From assembly GCF_954871325.1 (NCBI RefSeq), contig NC_088775.1, forward strand, positions 8,471,561 to 8,535,560: DNA of 64,000 nucleotides, given 5' to 3'. The first letter of the stretch is position 1. Every line of letters begins with the position of its first letter. The notes under the pieces were generated by a model, which was not told where the DNA came from, made no database searches, and worked only from the letters and a program-made list of their open reading frames with translations. The DNA is from Gordionus sp. m RMFG-2023 (taxonomy: Eukaryota > Nematomorpha > Gordioida > Chordodea > Parachordodidae). The position numbers and the translations under genes were made by a program. Shown piece after piece: positions 25,994 through 36,299 of this stretch.

Positions 25994-26389
25994 AATGAAA
26001 GTAAATAAACTTTGTCATGATCTAATAAACGAAACAAAATTTAATAAAAATAATATTCTTATTTATAAAAATATATTAATTTTTTATAAAAAAACGCCTC
26101 TATTTTCCAACTAATTCTCAAAATCTTTATCTATAAATTAAAAACTTAAAATTCTAAAAATATTAACGCGCTAGAAATTTTAATATGCAGGGGATTTTTT
26201 CGGGAAATTTTCAATTGCGGGAGTTTTGCGAGAGGGAGATGACTGCGTATTGACTAAAAAATTGTGGGTGTCTCCAGCTGATGAGGTGAAACGAAATCAT
26301 CCTGCATGTGAACCATCATTCTACGTCAAATCAAAGGTGTACCTGTGTTTTTATAAAAGCCCCAACAAGTGCCAAAAGAGCAAAGTGAA
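25994..26389. other. Conserved non-coding part of copy A
   Basis: Near-identical to 52,500-52,880 in copy B. The 64-codon ORF at 26,226-26,420 is not kept open in B, so I do not call a gene. Confidence 0.5.
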
Positions 26390-27060
26390 TAGTTTAATAC
26401 TCAAATTATATAATAAATAATTTTAATTGTATATAAAATTTAATAGTAAATGGACGAATATTCTAACAAATTTGCAAATAGTAGTTTGATCGAAAAGTAG
26501 CAAAGGACAATTTTATAGCAAATACTCAAATCATATAATAAATGAGTAAATGTAATAGCAAATTGGAAAATTTAGGAAAATAGGCAAAAATACAATTAGC
26601 AAAATGAAGTTTCGCCTAAAAGTTCCAAAAGACCAAATTTAATAGCAAATATTAAAATTATATAATGAACAGATGTAATGGTAAATAAGAATTGATAGAA
26701 AATGACCAATAATACTAGCAAATTAGCAAAAGGTCATTTCGCCTAAAAGTGCTAAAAGAACACATTTAATAGCATACCAAATTATGCAAAAATTAAATAG
26801 CAAATACCCAAATTATATAATAAATAAAAATTTTAATAGTGAATTATAAAATACTAAATGAGCAAAAGTATACTAGAAAAATAGCTTAGTCTTTTCCAAA
26901 AATTTAAGAAAATACCTAAACTATATAAATTAAATAGTAAATACTAATATTTTATAATAAATGAGCCAATATAATATCAAATTATAAAATTTAATGAAAA
27001 TAAGTAAAAATACTAGCAAATTAGCAAAATGCTGCTTCGCCTAAAAGTGCCAAAAATCAA
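26390..27060. repeat. Degenerate array of AGCAAATTAGCAAAA/CGCCTAAAAGTGCCA units (copy A)
   Basis: Units of roughly 130-150 bp built from AATAGCAAATT, TATATAATAAAT and CGCCTAAAAGT words recur at about 26,613, 26,740 and 27,037, with a weaker unit between. The same array, aligned unit by unit, is at 52,880-53,590, so it predates the segmental duplication. It has no CRISPR features: the units are long and imperfect and there are no unique spacers. Confidence 0.7.
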
Positions 27061-27979
27061 TCCTTAAACAACCATTTTAAATTAGTTATATAAATATTTA
27101 AAGTTTAAAAATAACATGAAAAGTAACTATTTAATTAAGATATTTTGCATTAAATAGAAAAATAGCAAATATTATAAAATTTATTGCTGATTACGAGTTT
27201 TCTTATAAGCATTTTTTACAATTCGGGCTCCGAGCTGAAAAGGTCATAGGATCGGCATATAACTTACAATTTACATGGCCTAGAACGGGCCGGAATAAAA
27301 AAAAATCTATTTTGCAGGTCTTTATTTTTGACAGATTATTTTTATTATGATTACAGAATGCATAGTTGTTAATAAAATAGGTAAAAAGGGGAAGTCTTTA
27401 GTATTTGATATTTATTAAAATAAAAAATTTGTAAAAATATCATTTTTAACTAATATATTAATTAATCACGAAGCGCACAGATCAAGAAGTACATTGACTA
27501 ATTCTACCTATAATAGACGCTTCTTTCCTGTCTACAAGTCTCTCTTCCAAAACCGAAGGTATAAGAAATAATCTTTCCATCTTTTATTCACTTCATACCT
27601 TCAAGTTCAACCGCCTCTTTAGTTGAGCGAGCGTCTACTAAATTTAACAAATACCTCTCACATGTCATTTAATTCTAGGATTATAGGTTGTTGTTCTCTC
27701 AAGTTCCTCAACGTTTTAAAAAGATAAAAAACATTTTACCGGTCGAACGTTTCTTAGAATTCCTTCTTTCTAACCAACAGCTGAGAATTTTATCTTAAAT
27801 TAGAAAAAACTACGAATGGTTGGAAATAATCTCCTGGCTAAACTATCGGCATCCCTCTTTCAGTTGAACAATTAAGAATGCCTATCAGACCCATACCGAC
27901 ATAAGTTGGAACATTGTTTCTTCCTATACATGCTTCTTGTGCATGTAAAGATAAACGGACGCTACCCTTTACAATTCAA
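27061..27979. other. Non-coding part of copy A
   Basis: Aligns to 53,600-54,730 in copy B. No gene or RNA was recognised. Confidence 0.4.
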
Positions 27980-28330
27980 ATTTCCAAATGAACGCCATCC
28001 AAGACACCAGACATTTAACACCCTTCTATTCAAGGTCTCAAAAAGAGCCAACATCCTTCTCATGCTCCCTAGAACCTTCAGGTCTAGACACAACTGATGG
28101 TAAGAGACCTGATAGATTTACCTAACACTATGAATGCAAACTAACTTTCCTACGCCGAAAACAAAAAGTAATATTAATTCAAACACAATGCGCACATTGT
28201 TCCTGTTACATTTTCACCTAGGAAACTTCGTCACGAAGCTCTATCTTTCCATAAAGTAATAGAAAAAAATATCAGCACTTTATGGATCCCTCTTCCTTTT
28301 TTTTTTATCTTTGGCCGGCTTGGAAATATG
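27980..28330 (-). repeat. Right arm of the long inverted repeat
   Basis: Reverse-complement partner of 21,530-21,860 (shared CGGCG.AGGA, TCAGGTCTCTTACCAT and GGGAGCATGA words). Copy B keeps this arm near 54,740-54,990 but has only the inner part of the left arm, starting at 50,655. Confidence 0.55.
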
Positions 28331-28683
28331 CCTAATTCTTTATAAATTAATGGAAGATAACGATGCATCAAAATTTAAAAAAAGTAGGCCGATATAAATT
28401 GATACAAAAAAAAATAATCCTACTTCAGCTACTCTAAAAAGTATGTTTATTTATAAATAAACTCCTTTGTATGTATAATCTATCTATTGATAAATTATGA
28501 TTTTAAAGAAATGGAATGAAAAAAAATAAATTATAATATATTATGTACCCTATTTGGAAAATGAATTTAAATATTTATTTACTAATTAGGATGAATAATT
28601 ATATTATAAATTGAAAAAATAATAATCATATTTTAAATGAATTGAGATATACATATAATCTCTGAAGAATAAAATTATTGTGA
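28331..28683. other. 3' flank of receptor A
   Basis: AT-rich and conserved in copy B (54,990-55,384). It probably includes the 3' untranslated region. No other feature. Confidence 0.4.
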
Positions 28684-30877
28684 TTACACAGCTGGCTGCT
28701 CTGGGTGCGGTTCTGCAGGTGAAATAGAATTTGTAAATTTCTTCTTTATTTTTTGGATGAGTCTATTGATTTCATTAAAAACCCCATGCCTTCGGCGTTG
28801 CACGTAAAGAGCATAAATGTAAAAACTGGTAGAATAATACAATGTTTCTGGAATAGATATATAATATATCACTTTTACCATGGTCATTGAGAATATAAAT
28901 ATCAATATATAATAGCAAAGGATGGGAAGGAGGCACACAAATTGAAAACTTAGTAAGCACATTAGCAACGTTTGATTCCGTTTACCTTCTCTGAGTAGAA
29001 TTCGTCGGGAGACGACTGAACGGTTCCTTTTATACACGAATCTCGTTATTGCCATTTTATAGGCAATGTTGATCATGACCTAGGTATTTGTTTTTTATAT
29101 ATAAAAGAGTTAATTTACAAGTAAAAAAATAAATACCATTATAAATAAATTTTTTTTAAATTTCTTAAAAATATGGAATTTTTTTAAAGAGTATTTTAAC
29201 GAAATGGGGAAGAAATTACAAAAGGATTGTGATTAGAGGAGTGCAGTCAACCAATCCACCCATTGTTTAAAAAAATTTAATTATCTAAAAAGTTGTTTAA
29301 CCAACTCGTCCGCCCAATGATTAAAATTTATGTTATTGATCAGTTTCACTCTCTATTAATTTTGATGTATTTTTACTTAAAATTAAAATATACAATATTA
29401 TGAATCCACTGTAAAATATTTCAAATTTACCAGCTCATCATTTTAAAAATATTTTTTAACCTACCAGCCCACCATCCTAATGTTTATAATCTTTGAATCA
29501 CTTCCCCTCCACCCCTCTTATTTTAGATCTCTAATTATAAATTTACAAGATATTTAATGGATTATATTTAAAATGATTATTATAATAAAATATCTGTAAT
29601 AAAATGGTCTTAATAAAAAAAATTTTTTAAAAAGAAAACAGAAAAATTTGGTTTGTTTTTTCTATCCCTAAAAACATTTTTTTTTATAAATAATCACCTA
29701 GAGTTAGTATAGTGAAAAATCTAAGATTTTAATCAAGCAAATATTATTTACTTTTTATTTGCACTTATTACTAATTATGCATACTTTATTAGTTGTAGGG
29801 ATAATCGGGGCATTCCTGCAGGTGTTTTGCATATGAGTGATAATAACATTAATAAAATGATAACATAAACTAGTAGTATCCATTGATAGCCACTACATTA
29901 ATTTTCAAAATTTAGTTAAAGACTTTTACCTCCATGATATAGTTATTGTAGAAAATCTTTTTTAAAAAAATGCAATTTTATCCTCATACACGTAATGTTT
30001 TCAAATGCATGCGGAAATTTCCCGAATTTTAAAACTTTTTTGCTGTTTATCAAACATAATATTACCCTGCCCTATGTAAAATTTTATCGGTTCTGTTACA
30101 TTCTTTTTGAAGGAGACAATTTAAGAATTATACGATAATCTAAGATAATTTATAAAAAAAAAATAGGAATCTTAGAAAAGTACATACCATAATGAGGAAC
30201 AAGATTACTCTAAAAATCAATTCCATATGAATGTATATTTTGTACACTGGTATTATATCTAAAGAAGGATATTTGATAAAAGACCCATTTGTTTGTTAGG
30301 GCTCATAAATCAGGTCTTCGAGATGATTTACAGAATAGATGAAAAATTGAGCGAATTGAAAGTATATGTGATAAAGTGGAAATATTACAACGATGCTTAT
30401 AATTATCAGGAGCAGCACAAGATATTTCATTCTGCTCATCAAGAAATATACTCTGTACCTTTGAAAGCAACCTATTATCATGTATCTCTCCAGACTCAAC
30501 GACATTATCAGTAAAATGTGAAATACTTTCAAAGTCGTGGATATGATTTCTTTAGTGCAATACAAATACATGGCCAAGATCAAAATCATCAATTCATCAT
30601 ATAATAAAATTAATATTCGATTGAATATCCAATATAAGAAATAAACAAAATTGACACAAAAATTGGTGATGTTTATTAGTTGTAGCAGAGTCAAAAAATA
30701 TTGAGAATTTTTTCTTTTGAACATATTCCAGAAAGCTAAGAATATTATATTTCCTAACATCCCATGCAGAGCGAAAAAAAATCTCGATCCTATCTTAAAT
30801 TTGTGCTGCAACGTTGTTAGAATATTATTGCCTTCTGTTTCTGTCAAGTTAAAATCTGATACATTGTAGAGATTCAT
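28684..30877 (-). pseudogene. Two-exon 7TM receptor gene, copy A, with one nonsense codon
   Basis: Same gene as 55,385-57,297 in copy B. Exon 1 is 30,877-30,188 (230 codons) and exon 2 is 29,079-28,684 (131 codons plus stop), with a GT...AG intron of 1,108 bp (30,187-29,080). Exon 1 codes TM1 (FFALHGMLGNIIFLAF), TM2, TM3 ending in LSLERYMIIGCFQRYR (an E/DRY variant), TM4 and TM5. Exon 2 codes TM6 (FVCLLPILCYY), TM7 (SFYIYALY in place of NPxxY) and a basic tail. In exon 1 a TAA at 30,296-30,298 stands where copy B reads Leu, in the loop before TM5. Everything after it stays in frame to the splice donor, so the loss is recent or the stop is a polymorphism. It is probably non-functional. The ligand is unknown. 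Confidence 0.82.
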
Positions 30878-32930
30878 TATTGATGTTGTTTCGAAAACTA
30901 AATATATATTAGTAATTACGAAAAAATTTTGAAAATAAAAGAAAAGGGGGGATTTTATTTAACTGGAAATGAAAAACAACATGTTTTTTAAAATATATTA
31001 TATAATATAAATAAATAAAAAATCTCAAATTTAATAATTATAATTGATGGGGTTTAAAAACTGGATCAGATTATTCTATAGATAATAGATAAAATATTAT
31101 TTTTTATACTATTTACCTTAGAGTTCTTAGACCTTTCAAAATAATTAATTAAGTTATAAGATAACTTAAGGAGTGCATGTACATCTCCTTAGATGTTTTT
31201 TAATTTATATTTTATGCTAGCAATATCTTGGTATTCAATGTATGTGAAAATAATAAAAAAAAAATTTCGTTGAGCAAATATTTAGGCAATTTAAGACCAG
31301 AGAAAACTTATTATTTAACAAAAGGTCACAATTTAACACTAAAGAATTTATTACTTAACAATAAGAAATTTTCTTGATATAAATTTGTTTTGATAAAATT
31401 TATGAGTGTTTTGAAACTTTATGAAAACAAAACATAGGTTTGAAATATTACTATTCTTTCAAAAATAAATAATTAATAAATTATGGAAAGAATAAAAGAA
31501 AAGTGAGTAAAATTTATAATGTTTATAAAAAAAAATGAAATAGTTATATTTTAAAATAATTTAAAATAATGCTATGTTGTATCATAAACCAAACCAAATA
31601 ATATCGGATATATATTATTCAATAAGTTAAAAAAATATATATAACATTGTCCTGATAAATAAAATGACAAAAAATACAGTTTATTATTATATTCGAGGTA
31701 TTAGAAAATAAAGGTCTGATATGGGCTAAGGTTCGTTTGTTAATCTAAATCAATATAAACGTTGGAATGCGTGATTTAGATATAATTATATTAATTTAAC
31801 TACCATTAATAAGTATTGTATATGAATAAAAATCAAGTCTTTTTATATAAAATAACATTTCCGCAAAATATAATCAAGTTTGTTAATTTAAATTGTTAAG
31901 CATATCGTATAAAGAACGAAGTTTATCAAATCATATATAAAACTAATTGAATATTATAAATAAAGAAGACAATTTAACGATATTCGGTATTATGTAACAA
32001 TATTACATGCCCCTATGTTCCACCATATATGAAATCTAGATTAGTAGTAACATTGGAATACGAGAATTTAGATATAATTATATTTATTTAACTATAAGTA
32101 TTATTAGTTGTTGGCCACAATAATTATATATATGTACATACGTTTTTTGGTTATATATAAATCAGAAAATAAAAAATATATAATTAAATATTATCTTGTA
32201 TAAATAGTATAATAATACAATTAACTAAATAATATTATCATATAATATATCCTAAAGGTTTAACTTTGATGACCATATTATATAATATAAATACAAAAAT
32301 GAATAGTCTTGTTTGTTATAGCAACCAATATTTTATTATCTAATAAGAAAATATTAATGAAAAAGAAAATTTATCCCTTTAACTATGGCTCTAATTTTTA
32401 GAAAAGATAGTGGAGACCCAGCTACTTATGAGCCTAGTTATTACAAGCTCTTTTTATGATTATTATTATTTTGCCATAAATATATTATGTTTACAATTTT
32501 TATAACAGAATTAGGTTATTTAAAAACGAATCGAATAATGAATTATTACATCCAATTATTTTAAACGGATTTAATAATTTTCAATGGGTAATTATACGGT
32601 TATTATTCACACGAATATACAAATAGTAAATTATTCGAATTGTTTCGAATTGATTCGTATTTATTTTGAATAAGCATAAACGTAATGTATGATATGATAT
32701 GTATCTTAAAAAGTATCTTTTCAAATGCTTACTTAAATATTTCAAAAATAAAAAAAAATAACACACTAATAGATTATATTATATAGTAAAATCTTTATTT
32801 TTTTTAAAAAATATATATTTATTTTTTAAATATATTTTTTATTCCTAATTTATAGTTTAACATATTTCTTTAAACTATGTAATTATTTGATTGAAAATAA
32901 TATTAAAATGTAATTTAATAAAAAATATGT
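30878..32930. other. Conserved non-coding flank of receptor A
   Basis: Long AT-rich stretch aligned nearly base for base to 57,300-58,650 plus 59,949-60,520 in copy B. It contains the empty site for the B hAT: CTTGTATAAATAGTATAAT near 32,194-32,212. No gene is supported; the minus ORF at 32,581-32,766 is not conserved. Confidence 0.6.
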
Positions 32931-33760
32931 TTAACCCTTTAAAGCTCGATTTTTTAAAATAAAACTAAAAAATTTTTTTTATAAAAATCTTCATTTATAT
33001 ACACTAAGGATGTAAAATTTTTATTTTGACTTTTGTTTCATAGTTTACAGGTAAAAAAAAATCATGATACAATTTGACATCATTGAGCGAAATGCATGTA
33101 TAAAAAAATATATATGTATTTATCATGAAATGTTTTGAAACAATTTCTATCCTGGTTAGAGTATAAATAAATTTCACATTTTTCACACTTAGTCCTTGAA
33201 TATTGGCTAACATAGATTACTTACACCTTTTTCGAGTTTTGGACGCTTCTGACCAATGCCCTATATTATTGTATCTAACTTATGATATTACCTGAGGTAA
33301 CCTAGATCATTTTCGTAATTTAGGAGTTTTATTTAAAGGTCTCCCTATTTTTCTTTTACTAGTTTTTAATAAAGCAGTAACTATTTGGGATTTAAATGTT
33401 ATAAGTTTTATAAAAAAAAATTCATTTTTTTAAAGTAAATGTCTTCTATACAATAACCATGCATTCACAATGCATGCATCTATCTGAAATAACATGAACA
33501 AATTTGTTGTCAAACCATTTGACAATTATTATATTATTAATGTCAGTTTTATAGTCGAAACTACCTCTCCCCTTTTTCTTGAGATCGCGATAGTTTTTCG
33601 AATTGCAACCTAATTGGATTTATGTGGAGTGCATTTGTGGATGAATCTATCCATATTGTCAATAGGATGATTTAAATTGTCCTCACTATCAATATCTGTT
33701 TCCGAAATATCACCTTCAATTTAATCATTTTATTTGACATCTGTAAAAATAATATAAAAA
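32931..33760 (-). mobile_element. piggyBac DNA transposon remnant, internally deleted
   Basis: The left end shows the piggyBac target TTAA (32,931-32,934) followed by CCCTTTAAAG, a terminal repeat of the usual piggyBac form. On the minus strand, in order, are an acidic N-terminal segment with ETDIDSEDN (near 33,700), RGEVVSTI and IVKWFDNKFVHVIS (33,610-33,490), CIVNAWLLYRR (33,470-33,430), KIGRPLNKTP (33,350-33,310), HWSEASKTRKRC (near 33,270) and a C-terminal Cys-rich finger KCEKCEIYLY...NCFKTFH (33,190-33,120). All are characteristic of PGBD transposases. Most of the catalytic core is missing and the frame shifts between pieces. The matching right terminus was not found. Copy B lacks this region (junction near 63,723). 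Confidence 0.75.
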
Positions 33761-34109
33761 TTCATTGTTAATAAAATAACTTATTAAATTCCCAATAATT
33801 TAATTTGGGATCATAATTTTAAAATTATATTTACAAAAATAATTAAAATTTAAAAAAATATAAATTCATCATGACATACTTGAATATTTTATCTTCTTTA
33901 TAAAATAAACAGTTTTCAGAATTTTTCAATTAAAATCGATATAAATAATATGTAAAATAAAGTAATTTAGGAAAAATCGAAATGGAAATATAGTCAAAAG
34001 TTAAGTGATAATAAACTAAAAACAAAAGCATATTTTTTTTTGATTATTAATAAAATAAGATTGAATACATTATAAATTTATTTTAAAATGGTAAATTAAA
34101 TCATTGAGT
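33761..34109. other. AT-rich sequence right of the piggyBac remnant
   Basis: Absent from copy B. It may include the missing right part of the piggyBac element, but no terminal repeat is visible. Confidence 0.35.
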
Positions 34110-35370
34110 GGTTTTAAACGTTAAAAATAGTGTGCAATATGATGATGTAAAATTAGCTCACAGGATAAATAAATCCAGCTTAAAATGATCAGTGCAATAT
34201 TTCATCAACAAGTCTCTGCTTGGACCATTTTACGTTATAAATAAATTTATTATGCTGAATCAATCATTAAGAGTTATTATTTTTTAAAATAGGTGTTATA
34301 GTTTCATATTTTATCAAAGAATAATCGTTTCGTAAATATTTTTTTAAAGATGTGCTTAATTAAGAGATATCAATTTTATGGGTAGCAAATTTTTTAATTT
34401 AAAAAAAAAGGGCCAAAAAAGCAATGTATTTTGCTTTTTTTCAATTAAAATAATGTGTTTACCTCAATTTTCATTTTGTATTACTTATGACAGATAGGGT
34501 CAAATGATAAATCAGTACCAGAAGCATTATTTGCCTTGTCTAATAAAAAATATGATATAAATATTGTTAGTTTAGTCTAGCTTAATTATTAAATTATTTT
34601 ACTTTAGTTTTATGTTTTAACTTGGCTTCTAGAATAATAAATTAAAACATGCTAAAAAAATTCCCTATGGAAGGATGGAGAGGGGGTAGAAACTGAGGCT
34701 GCTTTTTGTTAAATCGAATTATTTTAATTATATTCTCGCTATTTTTTTTGAGCGTTAATAATTTAAAATTCTATATTTTTATCATGGGTCCGCGAAGTAG
34801 TCCAAAGAATATGAATTATATAAATGTGCTATGTTATAACTTAATTTGCGATAAATGAATGAATTGGGTAATTATCAGTGTAATTTATATAATATAATAT
34901 CAAAAGTTTCAAGAGAGCAATTTCACATCAATGTGCATAATATGTAACAAGGTTAAAGCCTTTTTGACATTTTGTCGATTTGCACTATTTTATGCTATAA
35001 ATTTATTATGCTGAAATAAATCATTTTAAATATTTATTATTTTCAAAAAGGTGTTATAGATCAACTAGTTATCTCCTATAAAGTAACTTTCTCACTATCA
35101 AAAAAAAATTTTTTCTCATAATACATTTTAATTTTCTTAATTATTTTAACAAGATATGGCGCAATAAATGGTAATTTAGTTAATTCCGGTCATGGGTTAC
35201 TTTATTTGGTTTTTTATTTTTCTATGAGCACAATAAATAATTTATGAGGCAAATAATTTTTTATTTTTTTTAAAAAAAGGTCTTAAAAAACTATAAATCG
35301 AGAGCACTCAATTGTATTTAATGTTTTTTTAAAATTAAAATGATGTGTTTACCTTCACTTTTCATCTTAG
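34110..35370. repeat. Diverged direct repeat, two units of about 0.4 kb
   Basis: 34,130-34,480 and 34,890-35,370 share TTTATTATGCTGAA, GGTGTTATAG, and AATTAAAATRATGTGTTTACCT in the same order and orientation. The first unit is partly retained in copy B up to the window end. No coding potential. Confidence 0.6.
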
Positions 35371-35429
35371 TTATCCAATATTTATCAAAAAATACCCTTT
35401 AAATCAATCATGATTACCCCAAGTTACAT

Positions 35430-35870
35430 ATCAATACCGTGAAAAATTTAGCGCGGCGAGTGCATTACCGTAAATGTCGATTACCGCGAAAAAATATTCG
35501 GAAAATTAATATCGCGGATACATCGTCGCGAATATATTTTAGCGAAAATATTTTTAAACATCTCTAAAATATATAAACAAATATATGCATCATAAAAATT
35601 AACTTTATTCCCATTAATCATATTAATATTACAATCATAATCATAATACAAATTCAAGTATAAACTCTTGAAAAAAAGATCATCTGATCTTAACTACAAC
35701 CCAACTCCTTCAAAAGATCACTTTTGATTGACATTTCCTACATATCATAATTTTTACATTTCATACATATCGTATATATATATAACAAAACTACAACAAA
35801 TATTATAGTGAATGTATATATCGCGAATACATTTTCTCGAGTGCATTATCGCAATTATATCAGACTTTAG
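35430..35870. repeat. Non-coding repeat with CGCGAATA/GTGCATTA subterminal words
   Basis: Both ends are rich in short words such as GAGTGCATTA, TATCGCG and CGCGAATA in opposite orientations, around an AT-rich centre. The same word set marks 45,733-46,395. I infer a MITE-like family with imperfect inverted ends; exact boundaries and target duplication are unclear. Confidence 0.4.
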
Positions 35871-36299
35871 ACAGTGAAGATTTAATAATAACGAAGGGCT
35901 CGGGTCTATGAATTTTTTTTTATAAAATTGGGTTTGGAAATTTTATTTATTTTTTACATTTACTATAATACATTTTAATTAAAATTATTTGAAGATCTTT
36001 TATGGATATTCTGTGGAACATAATATAGTATCTGGACTTTCATATAAAATGCAGTCCTGAAAATAGGCCTGAAGACTGGCTCGGGTTTAAAAACAATTTA
36101 TTTTTTCATATGTAAATCCTGGACTTTAATATAATTATAATTGGAGATCCGCAAAAGTAGACCGGGCTCGTACCTGGTCCATGGGCAGTTTATTTTTTAA
36201 AAAAATTCGAAGGTCGGGCTTTGGAAAAATTTTATGTTGATTCATATTTCAAAAAAGGCGCTAATATTTTTTATGTTAAATAAAAATATAATATATTAT
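35871..36299. other. GC-interrupted flank left of LINE copy 1
   Basis: Contains scattered GGGCTCGGG, GGCTCGGGTTT and GGTCGGGCTTTGG motifs. Similar GGGCCGGGCCGG and GGGTTCGGGTCGG motifs occur at 39,455-39,545 on the other side of the LINE. The LINE may have landed inside an older GC-rich-ended repeat; this is weak. Confidence 0.3.

Larger units (their letters stand above)
21648..34551 (+). repeat. Segmental duplication, copy A
   Basis: About 12.9 kb is repeated in direct orientation, with interruptions, at 50,655-64,000. Matches include the segments starting AGGCAATTTTCATGCA (21,648 and 50,655), the degenerate array, the two-exon receptor gene and its flanks, the cluster near 32,000-32,760 and the stretch ending at 34,551, which equals the last base of the window in copy B. 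Insertions and deletions distinguish the copies: hAT 23,647-25,993 and the piggyBac region are only in A. A/T-only context and many small indels suggest the duplication is old. Confidence 0.9.

Noticed and set aside
26226-26420. 64-codon ORF in copy A as a small gene
   Set aside because: The same region in copy B (52,735-52,880) does not keep the reading frame.
26390-27060. Possible CRISPR-like array
   Set aside because: Units are long, imperfect and AT-rich with no unique spacers, and the setting is eukaryotic.
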